Shown here: piece by piece, positions 33,918 to 41,332 of the stretch | Layout: every line of letters begins with the position of its first letter | Position numbering within the stretch: position 1 is the first letter of the stretch | Source: Alphaproteobacteria bacterium | Lineage (GTDB): Bacteria; Pseudomonadota; Alphaproteobacteria; RF32; CAG-239 | DNA length: 64,000 nucleotides | Assembly (NCBI GenBank): GCA_017939155.1 | Contig: JAGAZZ010000055.1 | Coordinates: 1-64,000, forward strand | Direction of reading: 5' to 3' | Position numbers and translations under genes: made by a program | The notes under the pieces: model-generated | Told to the model about the DNA's origin: nothing | Database searches by the model: none | The model's input: the letters and a program-made list of their open reading frames with translations, nothing else

Positions 33918-34020
33918 AATTGTATTATTTTAATTTATTTTACATAATTCTAAGTTTGTCTTTGGGAGTATAACATAGTGTGTGGACAAAAACAAGCTTT
34001 TTTTGTAAAAAAATAAAAAA

Positions 34021-34827
34021 TTAGTTTAAACGGTTGTTTTCTGCGGCATAGCCCGGCATATTTTTGAGCGGACGGCGGATATATTCATAAGTTTTGGTGT
34101 CGTCTGTTTTAGGGACAATGTGCCAATATTTAAATAATTCCGGTGAGAGCTGACAAGCCAGGCGCAAGATTTTTTCGGTGGCTTCATTGTCATAAAACTC
34201 AGCGAACGCGGCAAAAACCAAACCATAGACAACGGCTTGGTCTATGAGCATTTGTTGCATGGCGGGCGGGGCGGCGGCGACACGGTTTAGGGTTTGGTTT
34301 AACTTCTTTTCAAGATAGAGGAGTGTGGTGCGGACACGATTATGGTTGAGGTCGGTCAAAAGCTCTTTTTGCAAACCGTCGGCGCGGCTGATGTTTAGAA
34401 AAACCTTAAAGGAATGCAATAATGCGTAGAGGTGCGAGGTGGCGCAAGACGGCAGGTAGTGGCGTAAGACTTTGATGATTTTTTTATCTTCTGCGTTGTT
34501 TTTTATCATGGCAAAAATGAGCTGAAACAGATGAAAGCCTTTTAGGTCTTTTTTGTTGAGCTTGATGTAGGCGGATACGGTGTTGGTGCGGGATTGGGCA
34601 AGTTCTTCGTGCAACTCGTTTATTTTGAGGTTTATCTTATTGTTTTCAATGAGTTTGGTTAGTTTTTCTTCCAGCTCGCTAATATCGGGCTCGGCGGTTT
34701 TTTGTACGACGGCGGAAACTGCTTTTTTGGAACGTTTGAGGCTGACATCAAACAACAGCAAAAACGGTATCATCAACAGCAGGAAAGGGAGAATATGCAG
34801 CATAATCACGAGTACAAAATGCAACAC
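34021..34827 (-). CDS. Membrane-anchored helical protein of unknown function
   Basis: A 268-residue protein. One strongly hydrophobic N-terminal helix (about residues 1-27, MLHFVLVIMLHILPFLLLMI) is followed by a charged helical domain with a short coiled coil near 48-75. The rest looks all-alpha with repeated helix pairs, somewhat TPR-like, but no clear repeat can be aligned. It starts 46 bases after the end of the TPR gene, and the two share the layout of one N-terminal anchor plus a cytoplasmic helical domain, so they are probably co-transcribed and may act together. Confidence 0.6.
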   Translation of the reverse strand: MLHFVLVIMLHILPFLLLMIPFLLLFDVSLKRSKKAVSAVVQKTAEPDISELEEKLTKLIENNKINLKINELHEELAQSRTNTVSAYIKLNKKDLKGFHLFQLIFAMIKNNAEDKKIIKVLRHYLPSCATSHLYALLHSFKVFLNISRADGLQKELLTDLNHNRVRTTLLYLEKKLNQTLNRVAAAPPAMQQMLIDQAVVYGLVFAAFAEFYDNEATEKILRLACQLSPELFKYWHIVPKTDDTKTYEYIRRPLKNMPGYAAENNRLN

Positions 34828-34873
34828 GGTCGTTTTCCTTATAAATTGAAGTATAACAGAGGGGATATAGATG

Positions 34874-36298
34874 TTATTTTTGAGATTGCAATATGTCTTG
34901 AGGGTTAGCTTTCAGGGACAGGGTTGTGATGAGCTCTTGGTCATCAATGGTTTTGGCGTAAGCAAGTGCCTGCTCAAGATAAGTTTTAGCCGTGGCTTCA
35001 TCTTTTTCAAGCAGGGCAATTTGGGCTAAATTGCCATAATCTATGGCAGCGCCTTTGAGGCGGTTTTTAGCGTGTTCCAAATCAAGGGCTTGTTTTATCA
35101 GGGTTTTAGCTTTGTTTAGGTTATTTTGTTTTAACTCAATTAAGCCTAACATGGTGTAAGCATTAGCGGGATAATAAAGGGTTGAGGGGGGCGTTTTTTC
35201 TTGAATTAAAGAAGTGAGGATTTTTTTGGCTTGATTGTAATTTTCTTTGAGATAAAAAATTTCTGCTTTCAGGTATAGGGTTTCAAAAATGCCGGCGCGG
35301 TGGTTCAGGGTTTGGTTGAGGTTAAGGGCGATGTCGGCATATTTTAAGGCTTTGTCGGGGCGGTTTGTTTTTAACATAATTTTAGAGAGCATTTCGGCGG
35401 CGAAAGCCTGCGCTTGCGGCGTGCCGTTTTTAAGAGCGTTATTATAAAATTTTTCTGCGCTTTTGAGGTCTTGGTTTAAAAATGCGGCTAAGCCTTGGCG
35501 GTTATTGATGTCGGCAAGCGTTTTTGTAAGGTTATTGGTTTGAGCGATGTCAGCGGCTGATTTTAGATATTTTTGCGCTTCGGTATAATTTTCGCGGCTG
35601 ATTTCGATAATACCGAGATAGGCTTCGGTTTCGGCCATCTTAGCGGTTAAGTTAAGTGTGGTATAAATTTTTTTGGCTTCTCTGTACATCGTGTCTGCAA
35701 CATCGAAAACACCGGTTATTCGGTAAATGTGTCCGAGAGCGGCATAACACTCGGCTTCTTCATAGAGATAATTCAGCTTTTTATAGGATTTTAAAGCGCT
35801 TGAAAGGTGATATGACGCACTTGACATATCGGTTTGATAGAGTTCGTTTAAGGCTTTTAAGTAGTTATATTTGGCTTTAAGTGCGCGGGGGGTGAAAACA
35901 GGGAGAATCATATTTTCGATTAAGTGAGTGAAGTCACTCTTTTGCTCTAAAAGTTGGGAGAGCTCAGCGTCTAAAAGTTGCAACCGGAGGTTTTGGGGAG
36001 ATTTTTTTAAAGAGAAGCGGACTTTTTTGGCGGCTTGGTTTAAGTTTTTCATAGCATGGCGTTCAAGTTTTAAGGTGAGGTGCGGGCGGAGATGAAAAAA
36101 AGTTTGGAAGCACTCTTGTTTTATCGTGCCTGAGGAATAAAAAAAAGGGAGTTCTTTTTTGCGGAAAGTTTGGAGAATTTTTAGCGTTGTTTGTTTTTCA
36201 TAAGCGCGCAACCTTAAGCGCAGAGCAAATAACAGCAGGGTTATGCTGATGATAATTAATTCGGCAAAAAAGAATGTGTTTAGGGTTAAATATTGCAA
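34874..36298 (-). CDS. Membrane-anchored TPR-repeat protein
   Basis: A 474-residue protein with an N-terminal membrane helix (about residues 9-28) and a long array of tetratricopeptide repeats from about residue 140 to 455. The TPR signature is visible several times: YEEAECYAALGHIYRITGVFDVA, AETEAYLGIIEISRENYTEA, NAYTMLGLIELKQNNLNKA, DYGNLAQIALLEKDEATA (Ala8, Gly/Ala, Tyr/Ala20-like pattern). Such proteins are scaffolds for complexes, and partners cannot be told from the sequence. The gene is divergent from the LonB-type protease at 36375 with a 76-base gap, and leads into the membrane-anchored helical protein downstream. Confidence 0.8.
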   Translation of the reverse strand: MQYLTLNTFFFAELIIISITLLLFALRLRLRAYEKQTTLKILQTFRKKELPFFYSSGTIKQECFQTFFHLRPHLTLKLERHAMKNLNQAAKKVRFSLKKSPQNLRLQLLDAELSQLLEQKSDFTHLIENMILPVFTPRALKAKYNYLKALNELYQTDMSSASYHLSSALKSYKKLNYLYEEAECYAALGHIYRITGVFDVADTMYREAKKIYTTLNLTAKMAETEAYLGIIEISRENYTEAQKYLKSAADIAQTNNLTKTLADINNRQGLAAFLNQDLKSAEKFYNNALKNGTPQAQAFAAEMLSKIMLKTNRPDKALKYADIALNLNQTLNHRAGIFETLYLKAEIFYLKENYNQAKKILTSLIQEKTPPSTLYYPANAYTMLGLIELKQNNLNKAKTLIKQALDLEHAKNRLKGAAIDYGNLAQIALLEKDEATAKTYLEQALAYAKTIDDQELITTLSLKANPQDILQSQK

Positions 36299-36374
36299 AA
36301 TCTTTACTCTATGTTAGCTTTTTTAAATTTATAGTAAGGTCAGTTGATGATATATATAAGGGATATTTTTTAAA

Positions 36375-38813
36375 ATGGCTATTACGAAATTAACTTCCGA
36401 GCAACTTTATCGCAAATGCGACGCTTCTAAATTTGAATTTACCACAACGGCTGATTTGGAAGAACGCCTTTCCGCTCTTGGGCAGGACAGGGCAATCAGC
36501 GCGGTGGAGCTTGGGATTAATATTAAATCCCGCGGGTATAATTTGTTTTGCTTAGGACCTGAGGGAACCGGCAAGACAAGTTTGGTTAAAAGAATCCTTG
36601 AGCAGGAAGGCAAAAAACGCCCGACGCCGGATGATTGGGCGTATGTGTATAATTTTGATGAACCGCACCGCCCGATTGCAGTTAATTTTCCGGCGGGAGC
36701 AGCCAGCGGTTTTGCCAAAGAAATGGACGAGTTTGCCGAGTTTTTAGAGTTTGATTTGCCTGAAGCGGTCAAAAATGAAATTTATGACGAACAGCTTAAG
36801 TCCATTCGAGAAAAATATCAGGAAAAGCGCAACGATTATATTAAAGTTTTGCAAAAGAAAGCCAAAGGCAAAAAGGTTTCGTTATTGCATATGCCGATGG
36901 GCGTTGTGGTGGCGCCGATGAAAAACGGTGAGATTATCAGTCCGGATGTGTTTGACACCTTAAGCGAAGAAGAAAAAGACGAGATTATGGCTGACCTTAA
37001 CGCGATGCAGGAGGAAATTGCCGCTCATCAGGACGATACGCCGCAATGGGAAGAAAAGCAAAGCGAAGAGATTAAAAAGCTGCAGGAAAAAATCGTGAAA
37101 GATGCGATTAAAAAACCGCTTGACGAGATTAAAGCTAAATATAAGGGGAATAAAAAAGTTGCCGATTACCTTAAAACCGTGCGTACTTATATCCTTGATA
37201 ATATCACGACATACGTTCCCGATTACGGACAGGATAATAAACCCGATGCGTCGGCAGACGAGCCGATGGCGGGACTCTTGAGCCAACTTAAAGGGCAACA
37301 AGATGAAGATAAGTTTGGCAAATTTAAGGTTAACGTGGTGGTTAAAAATGTGCCGGAAAGCGGCGCGCCGATTGTGCTTTTAGACCATCCGACACAAGGG
37401 AATCTGGTGGGAAAAGTTGAACGTATCCAACAATTTGGTGCGCTAATCAGCGATTTTTCCTTAATAAAAGGCGGAGCGTTGCATAAAGCCAACGGCGGTT
37501 TCTTGTTAATTGACGCGCGCAAACTTTTGTTACAGCCGTATTCTTGGGACTCTTTAAAACGCGCGCTTGCTTCTAAAGAAATCAAAATTGAGGCACCGAG
37601 CGAAGATACCAGTTTTTCTACCATTTCGCTTGACCCGCAACCGGTTCCGTTGGACGTTAAAGTGGTGATGACGGGTGATGCCGAGCTTTATGAACTTTTG
37701 AGCGAACGTGACCCCGACTTTACGGATTATTTTAAAGTTGAGGCTGATTTTGGCGGCGTGATTGACAGAACTGATGAGAATGAAATTGAATATGCCAAGC
37801 TAATTGGTTCTTTATCCAAGAAAAAGAATTTGCGCTCGCTTAACAAACAAGCAGTTGCCCGCGTGATTGAATATTCTTCGCGTTTGGCTGATGACACCGA
37901 AAAATTAACTGCGCACGTTGCCTCTATCGGCGATTTATTAAAAGAAGCTGATTTTTGGGCTCGAAAGTCCAAAGCCAGCCAAATCGGCAAAAATCATATT
38001 GAGCAGGCGATTAATTCGCAGATTTATCGCTCGGATAGAATTAATAAAGCCATGCTTGAGCAGATTGACAAAGGGACGATTTTGCTTGATGTTAAAGGCG
38101 AACGTGTCGGACAGATTAATGGTTTGGTTGTCTATAACTTCACCCGCAATTCGTTTGGTAAACCGGCACGCATTACGACCCAAGTTCGTTTGGGACGCGG
38201 TGAGTTTATCAACATTGAGCGTGAAGTGGCGATGAGCGGACCTATTCACTCTAAAGGTGTTTTGATTTTGCAATCCTTAATTTCTAATCGTTTTGCTAAA
38301 CATTCGCCGCTATCTCTTTCTGCTTCCATCGTTTTTGAGCAATCCTACGGTGGCGTTGACGGCGACTCGGCTTCGTCTACCGAATATTACTGTATGCTTT
38401 CAGCCATCTCGGGGCTTCCGATTAAACAATCTATGGCCGTCACCGGTTCTATTAACCAGTTTGGTGAAATTCAGCCCATCGGCGGTGTAAACGAAAAAAT
38501 CGAAGGCTTTTTTGAAGTATGCAAATATAGCGGTCTTACCGGCACCCAAGGCGTGATTATTCCACGAACCAATGTCGTTAACCTTATGCTCAAAGAAGAA
38601 GTTGTTGAAGCTGTCGCAAACGGACAATTTCATATCTTTGCCATAGACACCGTTGATGATGGCATAGAGCTTTTGACCGGTGTTAAAGCCGGCATCGCCG
38701 ATAAAAATGGCAAATTCCCCAAAGGGACGGTTAATTATCAGGTACAGCAGAGTCTGAATGAATATTATAAGGACTATGTGCGTTGCGCCCGTGAGACTCA
38801 CGGCGCTTTGTAG
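36375..38813 (+). CDS. LonB-like ATP-dependent protease (AAA_32/Lon family)
   Basis: An 812-residue soluble fusion of an AAA+ ATPase and a Lon-type serine protease, like the E. coli YcbZ/LonH group. The Walker A motif GPEGTGKTS lies near residues 62-70, split from the rest of the ATPase by a long coiled coil (about 130-290, EKRNDYIKVLQKKAKGKK onward). The Lon protease domain is at the C-terminus with the catalytic Ser in GDSASSTEYY (about residue 663) and the catalytic Lys in GGVNEKIEGF (about 706). It has no N-terminal substrate-binding LAN domain, so it is not classical Lon. The TAG stop lies inside the left arm of a palindrome (38806-38935). Confidence 0.88.
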   Translation: MAITKLTSEQLYRKCDASKFEFTTTADLEERLSALGQDRAISAVELGINIKSRGYNLFCLGPEGTGKTSLVKRILEQEGKKRPTPDDWAYVYNFDEPHRPIAVNFPAGAASGFAKEMDEFAEFLEFDLPEAVKNEIYDEQLKSIREKYQEKRNDYIKVLQKKAKGKKVSLLHMPMGVVVAPMKNGEIISPDVFDTLSEEEKDEIMADLNAMQEEIAAHQDDTPQWEEKQSEEIKKLQEKIVKDAIKKPLDEIKAKYKGNKKVADYLKTVRTYILDNITTYVPDYGQDNKPDASADEPMAGLLSQLKGQQDEDKFGKFKVNVVVKNVPESGAPIVLLDHPTQGNLVGKVERIQQFGALISDFSLIKGGALHKANGGFLLIDARKLLLQPYSWDSLKRALASKEIKIEAPSEDTSFSTISLDPQPVPLDVKVVMTGDAELYELLSERDPDFTDYFKVEADFGGVIDRTDENEIEYAKLIGSLSKKKNLRSLNKQAVARVIEYSSRLADDTEKLTAHVASIGDLLKEADFWARKSKASQIGKNHIEQAINSQIYRSDRINKAMLEQIDKGTILLDVKGERVGQINGLVVYNFTRNSFGKPARITTQVRLGRGEFINIEREVAMSGPIHSKGVLILQSLISNRFAKHSPLSLSASIVFEQSYGGVDGDSASSTEYYCMLSAISGLPIKQSMAVTGSINQFGEIQPIGGVNEKIEGFFEVCKYSGLTGTQGVIIPRTNVVNLMLKEEVVEAVANGQFHIFAIDTVDDGIELLTGVKAGIADKNGKFPKGTVNYQVQQSLNEYYKDYVRCARETHGAL

Positions 38814-38935
38814 GGGAAATTTTGTGAATTGACTCGCGGGAGGGGCTACTCTGCAAGACAGTCACGTACTTTTATGTACGCTCCTGTCTTTTGGTAGGCT
38901 CCCGCGTTCACTTCGCAAAATTTCCCGCTACAAAG
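38806..38935. repeat. Twin-GTAC palindromic element 5, overlapping the protease stop codon
   Basis: The left arm begins CTTTGTAGGGGAAATTTTG, where TAG is the stop of the LonB-type gene. The right arm ends CAAAATTTCCCGCTACAAAG, so the pairing extends into the coding sequence. Inner arms CGCGGGAG/CTCCCGCG match element 1. The GTAC tetramers are at 38866 and 38876. Together with element 6 and a promoter, it fills the 411-base gap 38814-39224, which contains no gene. Confidence 0.8.
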
Positions 38936-38964
38936 TTTGGAGCTTGAAATTGAGTTTGTGGGGA

Positions 38965-39110
38965 AGCCTGTCTTCGGTCGGGTCACGTACTAATTTGTAC
39001 GCTCCTCTCTCTTGCAGGACATTCAGGGCTACTAAAGCAAAATTCCGCGGTTTTTAAGCATGAGTTGAGATTTTGTATGTGGATGGAGATTGTCTTCGGT
39101 CGGGTCATGG
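38965..39110. repeat. Twin-GTAC element 6 (degraded)
   Basis: GTCTTCGGTCGGGTCACGTAC with GTAC at 38987 and 38997, then GCTCC, as in elements 1 and 5. The outer arms are weak. GTCTTCGGTCGGGTCA is repeated once more at about 39091-39106 without a core, which suggests decay or partial duplication. Confidence 0.55.
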
Positions 39111-39173
39111 GCAGCTTGTTGTCTTTGAATTAGGAACTTTCGTTGGCAAAAGCAAATTTTTTTTATTTTTAGC

Positions 39174-39202
39174 TTGCTTTTGGGCGAGAAATGGAGTATG
39201 CT
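39174..39202 (+). promoter_or_regulatory. Promoter of the small membrane protein gene
   Basis: TTGCTT (39174-39179), 17 bases, TATGCT (39197-39202). The predicted transcript start near 39209 precedes ATG 39225 by only about 16 bases and excludes upstream in-frame starts. Confidence 0.6.
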
Positions 39203-39224
39203 TTGCTTGTTAAAGTTATTTATT

Positions 39225-39566
39225 ATGAGAGAATTAATATTTTTTATCAACTACAATAAGTGGTTGAGTGCGTTTTGCGCAATCGGGGTATTATTTTCGG
39301 CATTTTATTGCTTGTGCCCGTTTGTTTGTGCTGTACCGTTTGAGGATTTCCAGATTTTTAGAGTTTTGGATTTGCCGGATGCGGTATTGATTAGTTGGGA
39401 GGTCTTGCACCAGTTGTTTTTTGTTGTGTTTATTGTGGCATTTTGCACGATATTTCACAACACTTCAAAACATTTGGCAATAGCCTTAAGAGAAATGGGA
39501 TATATCGGGATAATTAATGTTATCAGCCTTATCCTGGTCATTCTTTTGAATTATCTTTATGCTTAA
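39225..39566 (+). CDS. Small three-helix membrane protein of unknown function
   Basis: A 113-residue protein with three hydrophobic helices: WLSAFCAIGVLFSAFYCLCP, LFFVVFIVAFCTIF and IGIINVISLILVILLNYLY. The N-terminus is short and charged (MRELIFFINYNK). The start at 39225 is chosen from the promoter position; there is no good Shine-Dalgarno, only an AT-rich leader. The family is not recognised. It faces the helical-protein gene at 39596 across a shared terminator. Confidence 0.6.
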   Translation: MRELIFFINYNKWLSAFCAIGVLFSAFYCLCPFVCAVPFEDFQIFRVLDLPDAVLISWEVLHQLFFVVFIVAFCTIFHNTSKHLAIALREMGYIGIINVISLILVILLNYLYA

Positions 39567-39597
39567 AAAAATAGTCCGACAACTCGGACTATTTTTT
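39566..39597. terminator. Bidirectional terminator
   Basis: AAAAATAGTCCGA-caac-TCGGACTATTTTTT, between convergent genes and overlapping the stop of the minus-strand gene by a few bases. Confidence 0.9.
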
Positions 39598-39901
39598 ATT
39601 TATCTTGGTTGTTTTTATCGGGAGATTCCTGCTTTTTGCAGAGGTTTTTTAGTTTTTCTATGGCGGCTTTGCCTTGGTTGATGAGCTCGTCAGCGTTTTC
39701 TTCGACTTTTTTTAAGTAAGTATCTTTGTTTTCTTCAATTGAGTGGTTCAGCTTGTTCATTCCCGAGGCCAGTTTTTCAGCATTTTTGTTATTATTTTCT
39801 TCGGCTGATTTTTGTGCATAGTCTTCAAGCTTTTGCGTGCTTTTATTCGCAAGATTGATGGCTTTTTCAGCAATTTGGCTGATTTTTTTTGCTATTGTCA
39901 T
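39596..39901 (-). CDS. Small all-helical, Lys/Asn/Glu-rich protein
   Basis: A 101-residue hydrophilic protein without a signal peptide. It is almost free of aromatic residues, with a continuous amphipathic, coiled-coil-like pattern (AEKAINLANKSTQKLEDYAQK, EENKDTYLKKVEENADELINQ). The composition resembles apolipophorin or phasin-type and stress proteins, but no family can be assigned. GGAACC-type sequence upstream gives only a weak ribosome site. It shares a bidirectional terminator with the convergent membrane protein gene, and diverges from amiC across 202 bases. Confidence 0.65.
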   Translation of the reverse strand: MTIAKKISQIAEKAINLANKSTQKLEDYAQKSAEENNNKNAEKLASGMNKLNHSIEENKDTYLKKVEENADELINQGKAAIEKLKNLCKKQESPDKNNQDK

Positions 39902-40103
39902 CTGGGTTCCTTTATGTATTAAGTTTGTTTTGATAGATTATAGGATGGGGTTGGTGAAAAAATGTTTAATAAACCGGTAAAAATAGCTCAAAGTTTTGCT
40001 TATGGGCTAAAAGGTCAGGTGGCGTTTTAAGAGGTTTTTAAGAAATTGTGGGTTAGTCTTAAAAAAAGTTGTAACTTCTATGATGCCGAGGTAGTTTTCT
40101 TCT

Positions 40104-41291
40104 ATGAAAATGTGTCATCTTATCGATATAAAAAATTTTTTTAGAATCGCTGTTTTAGCGATATGTTTTTGCTTGGCTGTTGTTTCGGGTGCTAGAGCCT
40201 CTAACATGATTAAAGATATTCGTTTGGGCAACCAAAACGACGGAGTTCGAATCGTGCTTGACGGGTCGGAGAGATTTTCATACGATGCTTTTTTGCTCGG
40301 TAATCCCTCAAGATTGGTGATTGACTTAAAAGATGCGGTTTGGCAGAATACGCCAAAGGTTTCTAAAAACAGCATTATCAGCGGGTTTCGGGCGGCGGAT
40401 TTATCCGGTGGAAAAAAAGGCAAGCGGCTTGTGTTTGAGCTGAAAAACGATGCGAACATTAAGCGTAAGTTTATGCTTGAACCACAAGCCGGACAGAAAA
40501 ACTGGCGTTTAGTGCTTGATTTGAGCACCAGCGGGACGGTACAGCCCTCTAAAACCTCGGTTCTTAAGACGCAGACACAATCTTCTCCGGTGAAGCGTAA
40601 GAAAATTGTAGTGCTTGACCCTGGACATGGCGGTAAGGACCCTGGGGCTATCGGGCGCTCTTTTAAGACATACGAAAAAAATATCACGCTTTCGATGGGG
40701 CAAGAGCTTAAACGACAGCTTGAGGCGAAAGGATTTAAGGTTTATATGACGCGTTCAACAGATATTTTTATTCCGCTTAGGAAACGTGTGGCGATTGCCA
40801 GAAGCTACCATGCCGATTTGTTTATCAGCTTGCACGCGGACAGTACGCTTAACCGCAAAGCGCAGGGGCTTTCTATTTATACGCTTTCAGAAAATGCGTC
40901 GGATAAAGAAGCTGAAGCGTTGGCAGAGCGCGAAAACAAAGCCGATATTATTGACGGGATGGACTTTTCGGATAATTCACCGGAAATTAATGATGTGTTG
41001 ATTTCTTTATCACAGAACGACAGCCGCAATAAGTCTTCCAAATTTGCCGGTTATGTGGTTAATGAGATGAAGCAGAGGGTTAAGCTTGTCAGCAACGCGC
41101 ATAAGTTTGCGGGGTTTGCGGTATTGAAAGCACCGGATATTCCGTCAGTTTTGGTTGAACTCGGGTATGTGTCCAATTATAGCGAAGAAAAGTTTTTACG
41201 CCAGCCTGCGTATCGCAAAAAGCTTGGGGAAGCGATTACCAAGGCGGTTATGCGATATTTTAATGACCCGGAAGTGGCGTCAGCGCTTTGA
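40104..41291 (+). CDS. amiC: N-acetylmuramoyl-L-alanine amidase (AMIN + Amidase_3)
   Basis: Periplasmic zinc amidase that cuts septal peptidoglycan between MurNAc and L-Ala during daughter-cell separation. A signal peptide (to about residue 32, SGARA) is followed by an AMIN targeting domain (about 33-140, KDIRLGNQNDGVRIVLDG) and an Amidase_3 domain. Zinc ligands are His in DPGHGGKD (about 174), Glu in TYEKNITL and His in SLHAD (about 243); the catalytic Glu is in VELGYVSN (about 351). Length 395 matches AmiC/AmiB of the family. Amidases of this type need EnvC-like LytM activators; a degradative M23 protein is encoded at 56162 but is not next to this gene. Confidence 0.93.
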   Translation: MKMCHLIDIKNFFRIAVLAICFCLAVVSGARASNMIKDIRLGNQNDGVRIVLDGSERFSYDAFLLGNPSRLVIDLKDAVWQNTPKVSKNSIISGFRAADLSGGKKGKRLVFELKNDANIKRKFMLEPQAGQKNWRLVLDLSTSGTVQPSKTSVLKTQTQSSPVKRKKIVVLDPGHGGKDPGAIGRSFKTYEKNITLSMGQELKRQLEAKGFKVYMTRSTDIFIPLRKRVAIARSYHADLFISLHADSTLNRKAQGLSIYTLSENASDKEAEALAERENKADIIDGMDFSDNSPEINDVLISLSQNDSRNKSSKFAGYVVNEMKQRVKLVSNAHKFAGFAVLKAPDIPSVLVELGYVSNYSEEKFLRQPAYRKKLGEAITKAVMRYFNDPEVASAL

Positions 41292-41299
41292 TATTTTTT

Positions 41300-41322
41300 A
41301 AGCCCCGTTTTTGACGGGGCTT
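41300..41322. terminator. Bidirectional terminator between amiC and mutS
   Basis: AAGCCCCGT-tttt-ACGGGGCTT (approximate loop), ten bases from both stop codons. Confidence 0.85.
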
Positions 41323-41332
41323 ATTTGTGAGG

